Source: Siphonodentalium dalli
Lineage: Eukaryota > Mollusca > Scaphopoda > Gadilida > Siphonodentaliidae
Direction of reading: 5' to 3'
DNA: 64,000 bases
NCBI GenBank assembly: GCA_032622095.1
Contig: CP136067.1
Span: 135,537,990-135,601,989, forward strand
Shown: positions 1 through 15,200 of the stretch, piece after piece
Numbering within the stretch: position 1 is the first letter of the stretch
Layout of the letters: each line of letters begins with the position of its first letter
The notes under the pieces: model-generated
What the model was told of the DNA's origin: nothing
The model's database searches: none
What the model saw: only the letters and a program-made list of their open reading frames with translations
Translations under genes and position numbers: made by a program

Positions 1-153
1 GTGGAATTAGAGAGATGAAGAAAAAAAATATATTTCAAAAATCTAATAACTCTGTTGAAAGGTGGGTTCCTCGACTAATTTTTTCACACACGAAGGCTGA
101 CGAAGCCAAGAAATGGTAATTTAGGGTGTAAAATCAGAAGGGTAACTTTAATA

Positions 154-260
154 TCATAGTACACTCACATCAGGAATATCAAGTTCGCCGTTGCTTATTT
201 GGTCGATCACGTCATGTGGCGGCTGGCGGTCAATAGTACAACCAACAGATTGGGCTGTGC
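154..260 (-). CDS. RPL12: RPL12 coding exon 5 (terminal or penultimate)
   Basis: Acceptor TTGTTACAG. Encodes [20 protein letters not shown], then [10 protein letters not shown], the uL11 C-terminus. Reading on gives VSVL and a TGA at 156-154, which makes a 168-residue protein. However, GTGAGT directly after the Asp codon (168 downward) is a near-consensus splice donor. A further tiny last exon could therefore lie beyond the left edge of the window. Both endings fit the family length. Confidence 0.85.
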
Positions 261-3200
261 CTGTAACAAAAACACCAGTCACACAACATGCATATAAGAG
301 GTACTAATTGTAATTATAACTGGTCTGTATGTTATTTATTTGCACGAGGCTCAGGGTTGCCAAAGTACTGACGGTACCACAACTTTCGGTACCGGTTCCG
401 CACTGATGTTCAGTACCGCAAACTAGAGGTGCCACGATTATTGATTTTGATAATCGGTCGTCAATAATCGACTATAATCGATTAATCGTACCTTATATTA
501 ATAAATAACATCAGCGGAAGTTATATAATAGCGTAATGTGGCCTATTGGCTGGGTGCTAGTTAACTGCACTGTCGCTGGTTGTTTTAGGCATCTGCTGTT
601 GTAATTTTTACGTTAATAAAGTGCGTCATAATTACTATTAATACTAATGAGCATAATGTATTGAATACCAGCACAGTTCTCAGCGATGTTATGGTTATAA
701 TATTTGTGAGTTCATAGTGCCACCTTTCAAGTATAAATATACAATGATGTCGCCATGACCCGACGAGAAACCATGTCACATCATCAAATGAACTGCCGAC
801 TGTTTGCTACATATATTAAATTTAGTCAGTACTCATGCTATTGGAATCTCTTTGATACACATTCAAAGGATGTTAACCCCTCGGTTGTAGATTAAACGGT
901 AGAACAAATACCATATTCAGTAATACATGTCATTTTCTGACGTCCGAAATAAATAACTTAGATTAATCGACGATGTAAATTGTAATCGATTATCGGCTTT
1001 ATCAACGGTTCATCGATTATACGATTAATCGTGGCACCCCTGAGGCGGTTTTCAGCAAGTCGCAAATGGAGGATTTTTTAAAAGACAGAATACAGAGTGG
1101 AACGAATGTAGACATGTATATATCTAACATTGTTGGCTTGTATGGATACACGGTACACCATATTATTTGTGTGGTAATTAGAGAACTCACTAATCGTCGC
1201 ATGTTGTAATTTCATAAATGATGTCACCCAATGAAACCAAAGTCGTTTCCAGTAAGCCTAGTTGTAGTTGGCTAGTTCGATAATTTGGAATAGATTTTGA
1301 GAGAAAATACTGCCGCATACACAATGCATGCATTCTGTCAATTTCGTGACAAGTTGTCATAGTGCGGCATACTGTGCCTTTGATGTTTGAATGTGCATTG
1401 TGCAAGCAAGTCGCAAATGGAGGATTTTTTAAAAGACAGAATACAGAGTGGAACGAATGTAGACATGTATATATCTAACATTGTTGGCTTGTATGGATAC
1501 ACGGTACACCATATTATTTGTGTGGTAATTAGAGAACTCACTAATCGTCGCATGTTGTAATTTCATAAATGATGTCACCCAATGAAACCAAAGTCGTTTC
1601 CAGTAAGCCTAGTTGTAGTTGGCTAGTTCGAAAATTTGGAATAGATTTTGAGAGAAAATACTGCCGCATACACAATGCATGCATTCTGTCAATTTCGTGA
1701 CAAGTTGTCATAGTGCGGCATACTGTGCCTTTGATGTTTGAATGTGCATTGTGCTGACGATATGTTGAGCTTCTTAATTAACCCTTTATATTCGTTAAGA
1801 TGTACATTAATAGAAATCAACAATCAATACCGATAACCATTGGTAATCGACATCAGAACCGGTACCGATTTAATTCCTGATTACCGCCGGTTCCGGTACC
1901 GGTACCAGTTGGCAACCCCGACGAGGCTTTAAATTAGTCTGCACCTTTATTTAATTTTTTGTATTGTACTACTGGTTAGTAATTTTGGAAGACAGTTAGG
2001 TCTTGACAGGCCAATTTTGACAGAGTTGTTAACAAAATCCTGTAAGTGTCAATATACTTAACAAATTGTTGACCGGGAGTCGCATGTGTCTCGAGACTTC
2101 CGAAACACCGGTCACCGGTGGGAACATGGATTTAAAATATGATAACCACATGCTGCTTAATCATGTATAAATATATCTATATTATTTTATGCAGCAAATA
2201 TAAATACTACGGTAAATAATTTTAGAGCTCATCTGTGGAAACAAACATGATTATTTTAGCATTAACATGTCGGTTTTAGAACATCCACCTTCAGATCTAC
2301 AGAACATGGCTTTTCAAGCTACATGTAGGTATTACTAGCACTTGTTACTACAACTGAAATTATTTCTGCTGTTGTCGCATTGATGTAAACATGAAACTTG
2401 ATGGAATCTTGTTGCAAACTTGTTATATACATGGTGCATACCAAATAATTTTACATGGTACTTATCAATATAGGCTACACAAGTACACTTGTGTTTACTT
2501 CTAAAATACACGGCAGTCAGCGGACACTTCTTTCGTAAGTAGGTCAAGTTAATTGTGCATGTACATTTCATTTGAAGACTTCTGCAATTTTCAATGCCTA
2601 TCAAGTGATTAATCGTATAATCAATGAACCGTTGATAAAGCCGATAATCGATTACCATTTCCATCGTCGATTAATCTGCATTATTTATTTTGATATCGGA
2701 AAATGACGGGTATTATTGAATACCGTGTTTGTTTTACACAGTTTAATCTACAACCGATGGGTTTATAACAACCTTTGATCGCATATCAAAGAGAATCCGA
2801 CAACATGAGTACCGTCCTGTAAAAGCCAGCTTTGGTCACTAGGACGTAACAACTACAGATACAGATACTAACTTATGTTGCAAACAGTCGGCAGATCATT
2901 TGATGATGCGACATGGTTACTCTTCGGGTCGTTGTATATTCTACAAATTGGCGGCACTGCAGCTTTGAACTTATGGCGACGTCGTTGTATATTTATACTT
3001 GAATGGCGGCAATACATCTTTGAAATGTGCCGACTGTCACCGTGTTCAATGAATGCACTTGCCCTTGAATCTGATTAAACCAATGGGAGTTGATTGACAT
3101 TCGAGAGAGCTCTGGAAACCAGGGAACCTATGGCATTTTAATCAGCGATGTTCTCTGCGACGTCATTTGCGAGTATACTTTGTTTGCATAAGTATACTTA

Positions 3201-6200
3201 GATGTTACTAGTACAGGCTATTGCGTATCATGCTGAATGAAACTCGATATTATAAAATACTTAACTTGTGGAGTTGTGGGTGGGGGCACACCTTTGTGAT
3301 TGTTATCCATACTCTCTAAGTTTGATGAAACTTATAGTTTCCATTATTTAGGAACCGTCGGCCATCCGTTGTGCATTCCTACTTCTATATTGTTTATATG
3401 TTTGGCTATTATTAACACTGAAATTAATAGTACGTTCGTTCTAATAAGCTCACAAATATTATAACCATAACATCACGGAGAATTGTGCTGGTATTGAATA
3501 CATTGTGTTCACTGGTCATCAACAGTGGTTAATTATTAACGTAAAAATTACATCAGCCGATGCCTCAAACAACCAGCGACAGTGCAGTTAACCAGCACCC
3601 AGCCAATAGGCCATATTACGGAATACTTCCACTGATGTTATTAGGTATGATTAATCGATTATTGACGACCGATTATCGAAATCAATAATCATGGCACCTT
3701 TAGTATGCATGATGACAGGGTCGTTTAACTACATGGAAGTGGCAACCTGGGGTGTCTTTTGGGGTCAATACTTCAGTTATTAATTTGATAAAAGCACGCT
3801 TGTCTTTGCAGAATTTCTTGACTGGCTAAATGTGACGAACTTATGATATATGGACGCTCTACTAGTATATACGATCCTTGATTCGCTGCACTTAGCTTAC
3901 CCAAGGAAGATATGTGGTCTGCTCGTATGAAAACCAACTAAGATATTGAGATAGCAAAATGCTATTTTTAGTACGAGACCTGTTTATTGTCGCAATTGTG
4001 ATATTTGATAACATTTATTTGTGGTTTTATGTGAGCTGGTCACTAAAGTGTAAACCATGTCATACAAATGGTGACAGGGTCAGCGCCCGCGCTGGACCAA
4101 AATTTACTTTTGCAAATAATTTGCCAACCTGATAGATTAATTTTATGCAACATTGAGTCTTATTTTGTGGTTTATTATACAACATTAAACCAATCACCGA
4201 ACATTAAAATTGTAGAAGGCTTGCTTCATCAGAAGGGCACATTACAAGAGGATTAGCTATGTCAACGCCACCACCACACTAAATACCTTATTTTTGCCAT
4301 TGGCAAATTTGGCAAGTGGCAGCGCGAACCCTGGACAGGGTGGTCTTGGATGAAAAACAGCATTTCGCTATCATAATATCTTAGCTGTTTTTCGTACGAG
4401 CAGACTTGGACTAAGCTGAACAATGACAATTAGATTGTTCCAATGAGACAGGTCGCCATCTCTGGATTGAAGACAGACTATTGGGATTTGCGGCTTGCTT
4501 TTATAATACCGCAATCGTGACTAGGCAGTTGTATTTACGGTCCACAGCAATACTAGTAGTCTGCTTTATACATACGGGCGAAGATAAATATGGAAGTATA
4601 TTGCATACAGCAATGATTGTTACCAATGAAACTTTTACCTATACCTTTCTGGGAAAAATGGCACTTAGTCGATTGCTATTAGATTGCAAAAATTCTAGTC
4701 GACAACGACTAATCGTTTCAATACATGACATTGAAGAGATAAGGAATGCAACGAGTTAAAATACTTAAGCAAAAGCAAAAATCAACATAAATAGCCATAC
4801 AAATTTTGGGTTTTTATTTTTTAATATCGAGTTTTAGGGTCACGCAGATTGGCGGTTATTTTTAGGGTCGGTTGATGTGCTGAAACATACAATCTATTTT
4901 TATTGGCATAAGCAATAATAATTTTATATGACAGCAGAGATTTGGTGTACCAATCCTTGCTAAGTATGAAGTTGACACAGTATGACAATACATACCTAAG
5001 ACTTCTTTGACGGTACCAGCTAATGTCTTGGCCATACTTCTATCTCTGAGCTGTCGGGCAATGCTGAGAATCTCTTCAAATGGGATGCTCCCACTGTGTT
5101 TAACTGAAAATAGTTTAGAATAACTCAACAAATCAATCAGTCAACTCACTTGATATCTAGGGGGCAGGGTTCATACTCTTGAAACACTTTTTGAAGAGAC
5201 TGGGTTGAGATTTTAAGGACGATTTTACTATCTTAACGATAACGTTTTGCGGAGGAGAGAAATCCTGATAATTATTTATAGTATTGGCTGAATGATATCG
5301 CGGCTTCGAGTTTTTGCTCGAGATTTCCAATACATTTACCCATGCAAACCATTTTATGCAAGTACTTTTTCAAGGATAGTGGTGGATTTTTAAGTACTTC
5401 CATTTAAGCACTAAGGAGTGGGTCAAAATTTAAACACCTTTCATTTTGCATACAACCCTGGGCCTTGCAAATTGGCAATAAACCATGTCAACATTTTATA
5501 ACGAGAGGCCGATCGTGGCAGATATTTAACCCATACCTTGGCGATAGTGATAAGCTATTTTCAGCTAGGAATCTAAAAATACAATGTTAATCTTCAAAGA
5601 TAAGAACAATTTTTTTTTTAAATAGGCCCATAACTCTTATAAAAATCGGATCAAACCCATCTTCAAATTTTATCTGTATTTTGGGCTGAGAAACTCACAT
5701 GCCAAATTTGATTTCAGATATCTTTTTTTTTAGTTATTGCAGCATGCGTGAATTCTAAGTTGAAGAAGGGGCATAACTCCATAAATTTTTTTTTGGATCA
5801 AACCCATATTTTAACTCTATCTGTATTTTGTTAGATTTACAAAATTTGGTTCCGATCAAATAATAAAAGAGTTATAGCACCATGCACTATGGTATGGGTA
5901 AAAATAAAAATAAATTAATCAATAGGAACAAAGAGTGAGTCAAAATAAACGAATATAAAATGAGACATATCAGATGAAAGTATCAGGAATGTTGAGAAGT
6001 GTTAATTTTTAACTACAGAAATCCATGCAAGTGAATGAGGAGAAACCTGGAGATATAATAGAAGAATGATTAATTGAAAAATATAATGAGAACATCCCTA
6101 CAAATGAACAATAGACCTTCACTGCTATGTGGTATATATGTGGCTAAAAATAACTCGAATTCAATAAGACATCATTTTCGCTGGTCTCTCTATTGCAGTT

Positions 6201-9200
6201 AAGCTTGTATTACTTGTAATTAATACAGGGACCAGCCGAGAGGGCGACTTCTTCGCCCTAGCGCCGTCCACTTCGCCTTATAACTGTCAACTGTGATTGC
6301 ACACAATACTCCACTATCAGGGTGTATCAGGGTGTTATAAAACAATTAACACCTGTATTGCTCCAATCTGGAAGCATGTTGACAAAGGAGTCTGATTACT
6401 GGCACCTGTGAAAACATCGTCGGACCTCAAGTGTTAATCTGGTTGTTGTTATTTTTAGATTACCGTGATTACCACACCTTACAATGAAGATTACAACTCA
6501 CACCTCTCACAATGTGTCAATTCATCACTCCCTCTATGGAGTTTGGTTAAAGAAATTTTAAAACAAATTCATTTGTGAAGCATATTAAAATTTCAAACGG
6601 GATTACTAACAGAGCACAGTAAAAGTGTTCATGATTTCGTTTCGTTTCGGTTTGATATATTGTTGGCATTTTTAAAAACCCGAATAATATGAAATAAAAT
6701 CATGTCATTCTCCCACAATTACGATATAAAATGCTGCTATCCTCTCACAATTATGTTTGGGTATTATTAATAGTTATTAGGGTCATGAAGTGAACATAAT
6801 GACTCCATATTTCAACCATTGTTTCATAAGTTTAATTGACATATGTCATCTCTCCTATTTTCGTTCTATAGCTATTCCTGTCGTAGTACTGATCAATTTA
6901 AATTTTGTAGACTCGCTTCGCCCTATAGAACAGCCACCAAGTTCGCCTTATTTTTATAGTAGGGCGAAGTCATTTCGCCCTGAAAATCTGGTCTAGGCTG
7001 GTCCCTGAATTAATAGTAAGCTACTTGGGTTATTATCAAACCTCAAATCTGTTCAATCCTTAGTTGAATAAAAGGTCGGCCGACCAGTGTCCCCCGACAA
7101 CGTGGCAAGTCGATCCCGCTTTGTTAAAGAAATTAAAAAAATGTTGAAATGTTCTAAGTCGAAAGGGTTAATAATTCCATAAAAAAATATTTTTTTCCGT
7201 CATCTATATACATGTTGCACATCTCCAATATGTGGGTAAAAATACTCTGAAGTTACAAATATCTACGAGCAAAACTGTAGGAGTTGATTACACCATGAAG
7301 GTACCCTCATTTAGAAAATTTAAAAAAATGTTTTTCAAAGTCGAAAGGCCCATAACTCTGGGAAAAATCATTGGATCAAATTCAAATTCGAACTTGACCT
7401 GTATTTTGATATGAACAACCCACAAAAAAAACAGAATTTCCAATTAAACAATCCAAACTTGAGTTATCATCCGGAAACCAAAGAAAAAAGAAATAAATTA
7501 AATTTCCTAAGTCGAAAAAAGTCCATAACTGTAGGAAAAATCATTGGATCAAACTCAAATTCGAACTCCTGTATCTTGATATGACTGATCCACATAAAAA
7601 CGGTATTTGCAATTAAAGTGATGTGAAACACTCGGGTAGGGTGATCAAATAGAAATGTAGATTAATCTTTTTCAAAGTAGGTATTTTTAGAAATATTATA
7701 TCCAAATTGACAACAAACACCGTCATTCTTATACATTAATTAAATGATGTGACTCTCAATGGCGAAATCATTTTCGTTAGTTTATCGCCGATAGATGCGT
7801 CCCGAATCGAGTAGTAAATATTTAGAATTGAGCGTAGTTCAGATGATGTTTTCTATGGAGTGGTTCAGTCTATTTGCTTCTGATTTTCAGCGATGTTAAT
7901 AGAATGTTACATTCCTCCAGTTGGCATAGCTCCTGAATACTATCTTATCAGTTTCACGCACCCGAACAAGTACATAGTATGTCTTTAAAGGATCCAAACT
8001 TGAGATGTCATCCGGAAACCGAAAAAGTGAGAAATTTTCTAAGTAAAAAAAATAAAATTTAAAAAGGGAAATAACTCCATAAAAGAACATCGGATCAAAC
8101 CCAGAATTGCAGAGCACCTGTGTTCTTGGTTGAGACACCTACATACCAAGTTTCAATCAAATCTGATGATCATTACTGGAGTTATAACTCCGGACGAGAG
8201 GGTTTTGTGTGGCTTTATTTGTGGAGAGGAAGCCCTTGTGTGTCTTTTTTTTTACTTGTGTGGCTACTAGTAGCCACATAACTTGAATAAAAAAAAATTG
8301 AGAATTAAAAAAAGGTTTTTTTGAGGCTCTGAAATCGCCTACCAGAAGCCACCCAAAAAATTTTGTCCATCAAATTGTCCAAAAAAATGGACAACCCACC
8401 TCCACCATTTCAGTCAAAGCGTTTTTAGTAGGATTTTGTGTGGCTTTATTTGTGGAGAGGAACCCCTTGTGTGTCTTTTTTGACTTGTGTGGTTAGCCAC
8501 ATAACTTGGACAATAATAAACAAGAGGTGGCATCAGAGATGCTGTGTCTCGTGTTCGGTGGCTTTAATACCGCCGGTGGCTACCGCCAATTGGTGTGCAT
8601 CAGTATCGGTAGACTAATTAATAGGTAAAATCGAAAAATGACTAATTAAGGGCCATAACTCGCATAAAATTTTATCGGCCAGGCTGGTTTTCGAACTCGT
8701 CCGAAATATTCTTGGCAAGTATGTCTATTCCAAATTTTAAACAAATCGGAGGACGTTTGTTGAAGTTATCGCGCGAACGAGCTAAAAATTCACGAAAAAT
8801 GACAAATTAAGGGCCATAACTCTATCAAATTTTATTGGGCCAGGCTGGTTTTCGAACTCGTCCAGGATATTATTGGAAGACACTTATATACCAAATTTCA
8901 ATCAAATCGGATAACGTTTGTTGAAGTTATCGCGCTAACAAGCTGAAAATTCGTGAAAAATGACTAATTAAGGGCCATAACTCTATCAAATTTTATCGGA
9001 CCAGGCCGGTTTTCGAACTCATCCGAGATATTCTTGGGAGACACCTATATATCAAATTTCAATCAAATCGGATAACGTTTGTTGAAGTTATCGCGCTAAC
9101 AAGCTGAAAATTCGTGAAAAATGACTAATTAAGGGCCATAACTCTATCAAATTTTATCGGACAAGGCCGGTTTTCGAACTCATCCGAGATATTCTTGGGA

Positions 9201-12200
9201 GACACCTATATACCAAATTTCAATCAAATCGGATAACGTTTGTTGAAGTTATCGCGCTAACGAGCTGAAAATTCAAAGGGACATAACTCTGTAATAAATA
9301 TGCGGACGAACCCGATTTTTTTGTCTGCAGCTTACGTGCATGGATATGTACTCACACACCAAATCCGTCAATAAACGGTTGAGTTATAAGCAAAACACGC
9401 CGCCCGCCCACCGTCCCCCATCATACTACAAGTCGAGTTTTGGAGACTAAAAATTGTGTGTCCACTAGCCTAAAGAGTCAATACACAGCCAGATTTGGAT
9501 AAAAGGCTCACAAATTCATTTTAAAAACCACACAAAATGCACTGTAATTCATTCATTCAACGATCTATTTGCGAGAACAAAAACTATTTTAAAAAGCCAC
9601 ACAGAACGGACAGTTTACACAAGACAGTCAATGACTGTGGGGTCGCTCACCAGACTGCAAAGACTGATAAGACTGGGACTCTGGAGACCACAACAGTCAG
9701 AACTTTTCATAATCACTTAAAAGAAGTAGATATCTAAAGAGTTAAATCTAAAACAAAAAATTTGGAGTTATGTCCCTGGCCCCGCCCACATTTGACCCAG
9801 TGACCTGATTTGAACAAATCTGAACCCCAGTCACCCAAGGATCCTTCATACCAAATATGAACCCATATAGCCTGATGGTATTTGAGAAGAAGTCACTTTA
9901 AGAATACTATGGAGGGAAAGAGTTATGGCCCTGGCTTCGCAACTATTTCAAGTGAACTCATTTGAACAAATCTGAATGTGAGTCACCTAGGGAACATCCA
10001 CACCAAATATGAAACCATTCGGTCTTATTGTTCTGAAGATGTTTAAAAGAATTACTATGGTGGGAAAGAGTTATGGCCCTGGCTTCGCAACTATTTGACC
10101 CAGTGACCGCATTTGAACAAATCTGAATGAGAATCACCTAGGGAACATCCACACCAAATATGAACCCATTTGGTCTTATGGTTCCAGAGGAGAAGAGGTT
10201 CAAATAATTGTTGTCGGACGGATGGACGGACAGACTATGGACGGACGAGGAGTGATGACTATAGCTCCGCCGGAGCACAGGTAGGGTGGCTGGTTGATAA
10301 TTAAATCTCTTATCTCCGCCCCTATTTGAACAAACGTGAATCCCCATCTATGAGATCCATTCATTTGGTAATTTCAGACATTAGATTTTAAGAGTTGAAC
10401 TGAACTGATTTTCCTAAAATGACCCCAAATCTGAAAAAAATTCTAAACCCCAGGACCATCCATACCAAACATAAACTAAATAGTCCAGATGGTTCTTGAG
10501 AAGAAATTGTTTTAAGAATTATGGCCCTGACTTCTCACCTATTTGACCTGATGAACTCATTTGAACAAATCTGAATGTGAGTCACCTGGGGGACATCCAC
10601 ACCTAAATATATAAACCCATTTGGTCTTTAATATGTATCTGGAGAAGAAAACAATTGACGGACGGATAGAGACATAATGACAGATGGATGGATGGGAGAA
10701 CAGTCTGACATAGAGACTGACAAATTCAATCCAATATACCCCCCAAGTTTTCTTCGCAAAATCAGGGTATAATGAGTTCAACTGGATACTGGTGGTTAAG
10801 AACATAATATTTGAACAGACAAGCCTGAACATAGTGTCTGACATTTGCAGAATGAGGTCCCCAAAGGGTGAATTTAATGACACAATCCTGCAATGCGGGC
10901 TAGCATCACCAAATTCACCCTCTGGGGACCTCATTCTGTGTAGGCCTCAACTGATATGGGAGACATAGCATTAGATTGAAGTTCACCAGTTAAAGTTGGT
11001 GATGTGCACCCATTGGGCACCTCAATTATGCATTTTATATTCACAAATTAGGGGATATAGAAACTAAACAGAAGGGCTAAAGTAAGTAAAAATGTAAATT
11101 TAAGTGCCTATATACTTCCCAGAAGATGAGGCCCAAAGCAGAATGAGGACCCTGGCTAGTGTATTTGGTGATGCTAGACTGCTGTGCAGGGTAGCATAAC
11201 TAAATTCACCCTCTGGGGATCTCATTCTGCAAATGCCAGATAGAAAACAAATTTAATCCAATATATACCCCCCCCCCCCCATTTTTCTTTGAATATTAGT
11301 CGTATGATTTCATCTGGATAAGTGGTGATTAAAACAATAATATGAAATGGCCAAACCTGAATTTAGTATGTCTGACATTTGCAGAATTAGGTCCCAAAAA
11401 TGTGGATTTAATGACAATATTCTGTAAGGCAGGCTAGCATCACCAAATTCATCCTCAATCTGATTAGGCCTCAATGGCCAATAAAACCAAGGAACAGATT
11501 GAAGTCCTACAGTTGAAGTTGAGCACCTCAATTATGCATTTTATCTTCTGCAAATTAGGGGGACATTGAAACTGAACAGGTGGAAAAAAGTGACTAAATC
11601 AATGAAGTCCTACAGTTGAAGTTGGTGATACACACCCATTGAGCACCTCAATTATGCATTTTATCTTCTGCAAATTAGGGGGACATTGAAACTGAACAGG
11701 TGGAAAAAGTGACTAAATCAAACTGTCAATTTGATACTTAGGATACTTCCCAGAAGATGAGGACTAAGCAGAATTAGGTCCCTGGCGGGTGTATTTGGTG
11801 ATGCTAGCATGCTGTATGGGGTAGCAACACTAAATTCACCATCTGGGGACCTCACTATGTAAATGTCAGACACACTATTTCCAGACTTGAAGAAATCAAA
11901 GCCATTCACAGTATCATTGAATGTCAGTCATCACCTAACAATGGAAGCACCAGTTTGTTGTTAATTGCTACAGATATGTTTAGATTAGAATAATACATGT
12001 CATCTGGCCAGTTTATATAATTAATGACCTGTACCTTTACAGATATATATGCCTCTGTGGTGAGAAGAGGTATTAAATTGAGAGGTGATATGGCTTGGAA
12101 GGGATGTTGGTTGATGGCAGGGTTGGGCCTGGGCCATGTGGGAGGGGGAGGGTGTAATGTTTCCATAATTTCATTAAAGAGTAAAGTTTCATAACTCTGC

Positions 12201-15200
12201 AGATGTTATATATAATGGTGTCACTTTTTTCAAATTTAAAAAAAAAATTGTCCCAGAAGATGAGGCCTAAGCAGAATAAGGTAATTGAGGGTGTATTTGG
12301 TGATGCTAGCCTGCTGTATGGGGTAGCAACACTAAATTCACCATCTGGGGACTTCATTCTGCAAATGTCAGACACACCATGTCCAGGCTTGGAGAAATGA
12401 ACAATGGACTATTCCTTGTAGACTCCGGTAGAATAGTTGTTTAGCTAATGTCATGTCTTGTAATGACAGATGGTAAACTGGTCTGTGATTAGAATATAAC
12501 CATAAAATTGAAATGATGTACACAATTGGAAATGAATCCCTTTCAATATGATAAGAGGAAATTAAATTTTCATATGAAATTGGTTCACAGGCGGCGGGTG
12601 AATTACAAAATTGCCACTGTAAGAAGTGGGATAACTCTTGAATGGAAAATGTGAACAATGTCAATGAACCATCTTCTGAAAGCCGATGCCAAACCTGCAT
12701 ACCAAATTTCATCGAGATCCGATAACCCATGGTTGAGATATAGGAGCAGACAGAATGACGCATGTAATCCAGTATATGGGAATATAAATATAGGGACAAG
12801 TGGCCCATTTTAGGAAGATGTCTATAACCGGCCTCCAGGCTGGTCCCGGAATGTAACAATAAGACAATCGGGGTAAAGGCCTATTCAAGTGAAAACAAAG
12901 AGAAAGTGTGTCAAAACATTAGAATAGGGTTGAAACGATTAATCGACTAGCTGTAGTCGACGCTGAAGAAATGTCGGAACGTCGACTCTGAATTTTGCCG
13001 TCGACTAGTCGGAACATAGTGTATTAGTTAAATGTATAACATTTTCAAGATCGATGATACTGACAGCGCTTGATCGGCACTCTGGCAATTTTCACATCAT
13101 TATCCACCACATGTCTAATTATATAATTACATTCAGTGTGTTGGATAAATATCAAGATGTTTACCATATTATTTCCCAAATAATTTTTTGGTGTCTGTGC
13201 AGGGAAATGCACTACGCAATAGACCGCCATTGACTCATTGCATCAGTCATCAGCGTATGACATGTACGCTGAATTTTCCGTACCATGTTATGTTAGAAAG
13301 TTTTGATATCGGGCACCGACTAGTCGACGCAACGCGACTTTTGGGCCTCGACTAGTCGACTTTGAAATTCACTAGTCGTTTCAACACTACAATAGAATTA
13401 TGACAAAGTATTGACACACATCATATCTGCATGTCATACAAAGCTCCAAAGTTTAATGACATTCTATCTCTTCTGATAAAACAAGTTTTTTTATATAGTT
13501 TCCTGGGTATAATATAATAAATATGAATTGAAGACCACTGTCTGGAAATGCTTCTATCAACTAATATTGATTATATTTCAAATTTTCTGGTGTAGTACAT
13601 ACTCAATTTTGGATGGAAACGTAGCAAGCGGGAGAAATCAATCTCTATCTGAGATCGCCTGAAAGTTGCATGACAGTCTGTTCTAAACATAGTGTCGAAG
13701 ATATGTCCCAATTGATTATCACATTATTAGGGCCCTGAGAATCGATTCGATTCAGAATCTTTCGTCTGATTCAATTTGATTCAAAATTGGCTGTCCTGAT
13801 TCGCATTGTATCGAATCTTTTGCACCAGTTGCATTCTCAACTGACACCTTTGCTTTTTCGCGGAGATAGATTATGATACAAACGAAAGACCACATTCACA
13901 AACACTGTTGTAGACTGAGCTATTATTCTATGTAGACCACCGAAGCATTGCACGACTAATGTAACTGAATAAAAATTCATATATGTCAAACTTCAGCTGT
14001 GAGAATGTGATTGCTTACTGACTTCATTATTGCTTAAGATACTGTTTCATTATTTTATAGCAGAGATGGACACAACAAATACACACTTAATTGGTTAAAT
14101 GCAATTTGATCCATTTATGGATAATATTTACATTATATACAGACGATCACTTATCGTTGTTACCAAGTGAGCAAATTGATACTGGTATGGCCACTAAGAC
14201 CAGTGATATCTATATCTTCACTGCCGATACCACTGATGCAATGGATGGATTCGATATTTGATTCGATTCGGAATCACTTGGCCGACTCAATTCGAGATTC
14301 GATTCGAAATGAAAATGCCTCATTCACAGGGCCCTACACATTATATAAGGCAATATTGATATAAAGTCAATATTAATTGATAGAAGCATTTCCGGACAAG
14401 TATCTTTGACTCATATTTAGATCCCAGAAACTATATAAAATGTATAGAAGAGATAATACATCCTTACTAAAATTAATAGGGCATGGGTTGGAATAGACTA
14501 CTCAACTTTAGTCGATTGATGTAGTTCCCCGACGAATTTATGTAGTTCCCCCCCGATGAAACGAAGATGATCGAGCTTCGTCCAATCAAAAGACAATATG
14601 ATGGACTCTGTGTGAACTCTACGTATATTACAAGTTATAACAGAATATGATGACTTACTGTTCTTGACCTTCTTCCTGTCCCGTGGTGGCTCTTTAAGAG
14701 CTTTTATAATCAGGGAGGCGGCACTGGGTACCACCGATATGGTTGCCTGCCTGTTCTGCACGGTCAGCTTGACAGTGATTTTCAACCCTTTCCATGCCAC
14801 TGTGTTTTTCATGATGTCATCTCCAATCTTCTTTGGGGACTGAAATTAACAAACGACAATATCATCATTTGAAGTTATCATCTTTTAAGAAGATCTATGT
14901 ATTCCTAAACAGTGTAAACAAGATTTATATAGTTTCCAGTAATAAATACGAGTCGAAGACACCAAGATCCGGAAACGCATCTATCGATTAATATCAATTT
15001 TATATCAATATTTTCTTATATACTAGTAATGTGATAAGGCCTAACAAAATTATACGTTTGTTTCCGCTAACGGACTGAACAAAAATTGGGTAGGTAGGTA
15101 GGCAATTTTTTTTTTTTTTTAATCTTTTTTTTTTTTCAGGATGCAATTCACTGTGTCATATTTAAGGAAATTTTAGACATTACAGGCCATATTATTGCTA

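Larger units (their letters stand above)
352..1920. mobile_element. hAT-type non-autonomous element with perfect 8-bp TSD
   Basis: Begins CAGGGTTGCC and ends GGCAACCCCG, imperfect terminal inverted repeats. It is flanked on both sides by the identical octamer ACGAGGCT (344-351 and 1921-1928). Eight-base target duplications with CAGGG-type ends are the hAT hallmark. The inner ends also mirror each other (GGTACCGG-type runs). It carries a second element and a 351-bp tandem duplication and no transposase. It sits in RPL12 intron 4. Confidence 0.85.

Noticed and set aside
12368-12859. 163-codon minus-strand ORF
   Set aside because: It runs through repeat sequence (palindrome family and a CGAGATCCGATAACCCATGG-type repeat), has no family signature and no splice support.
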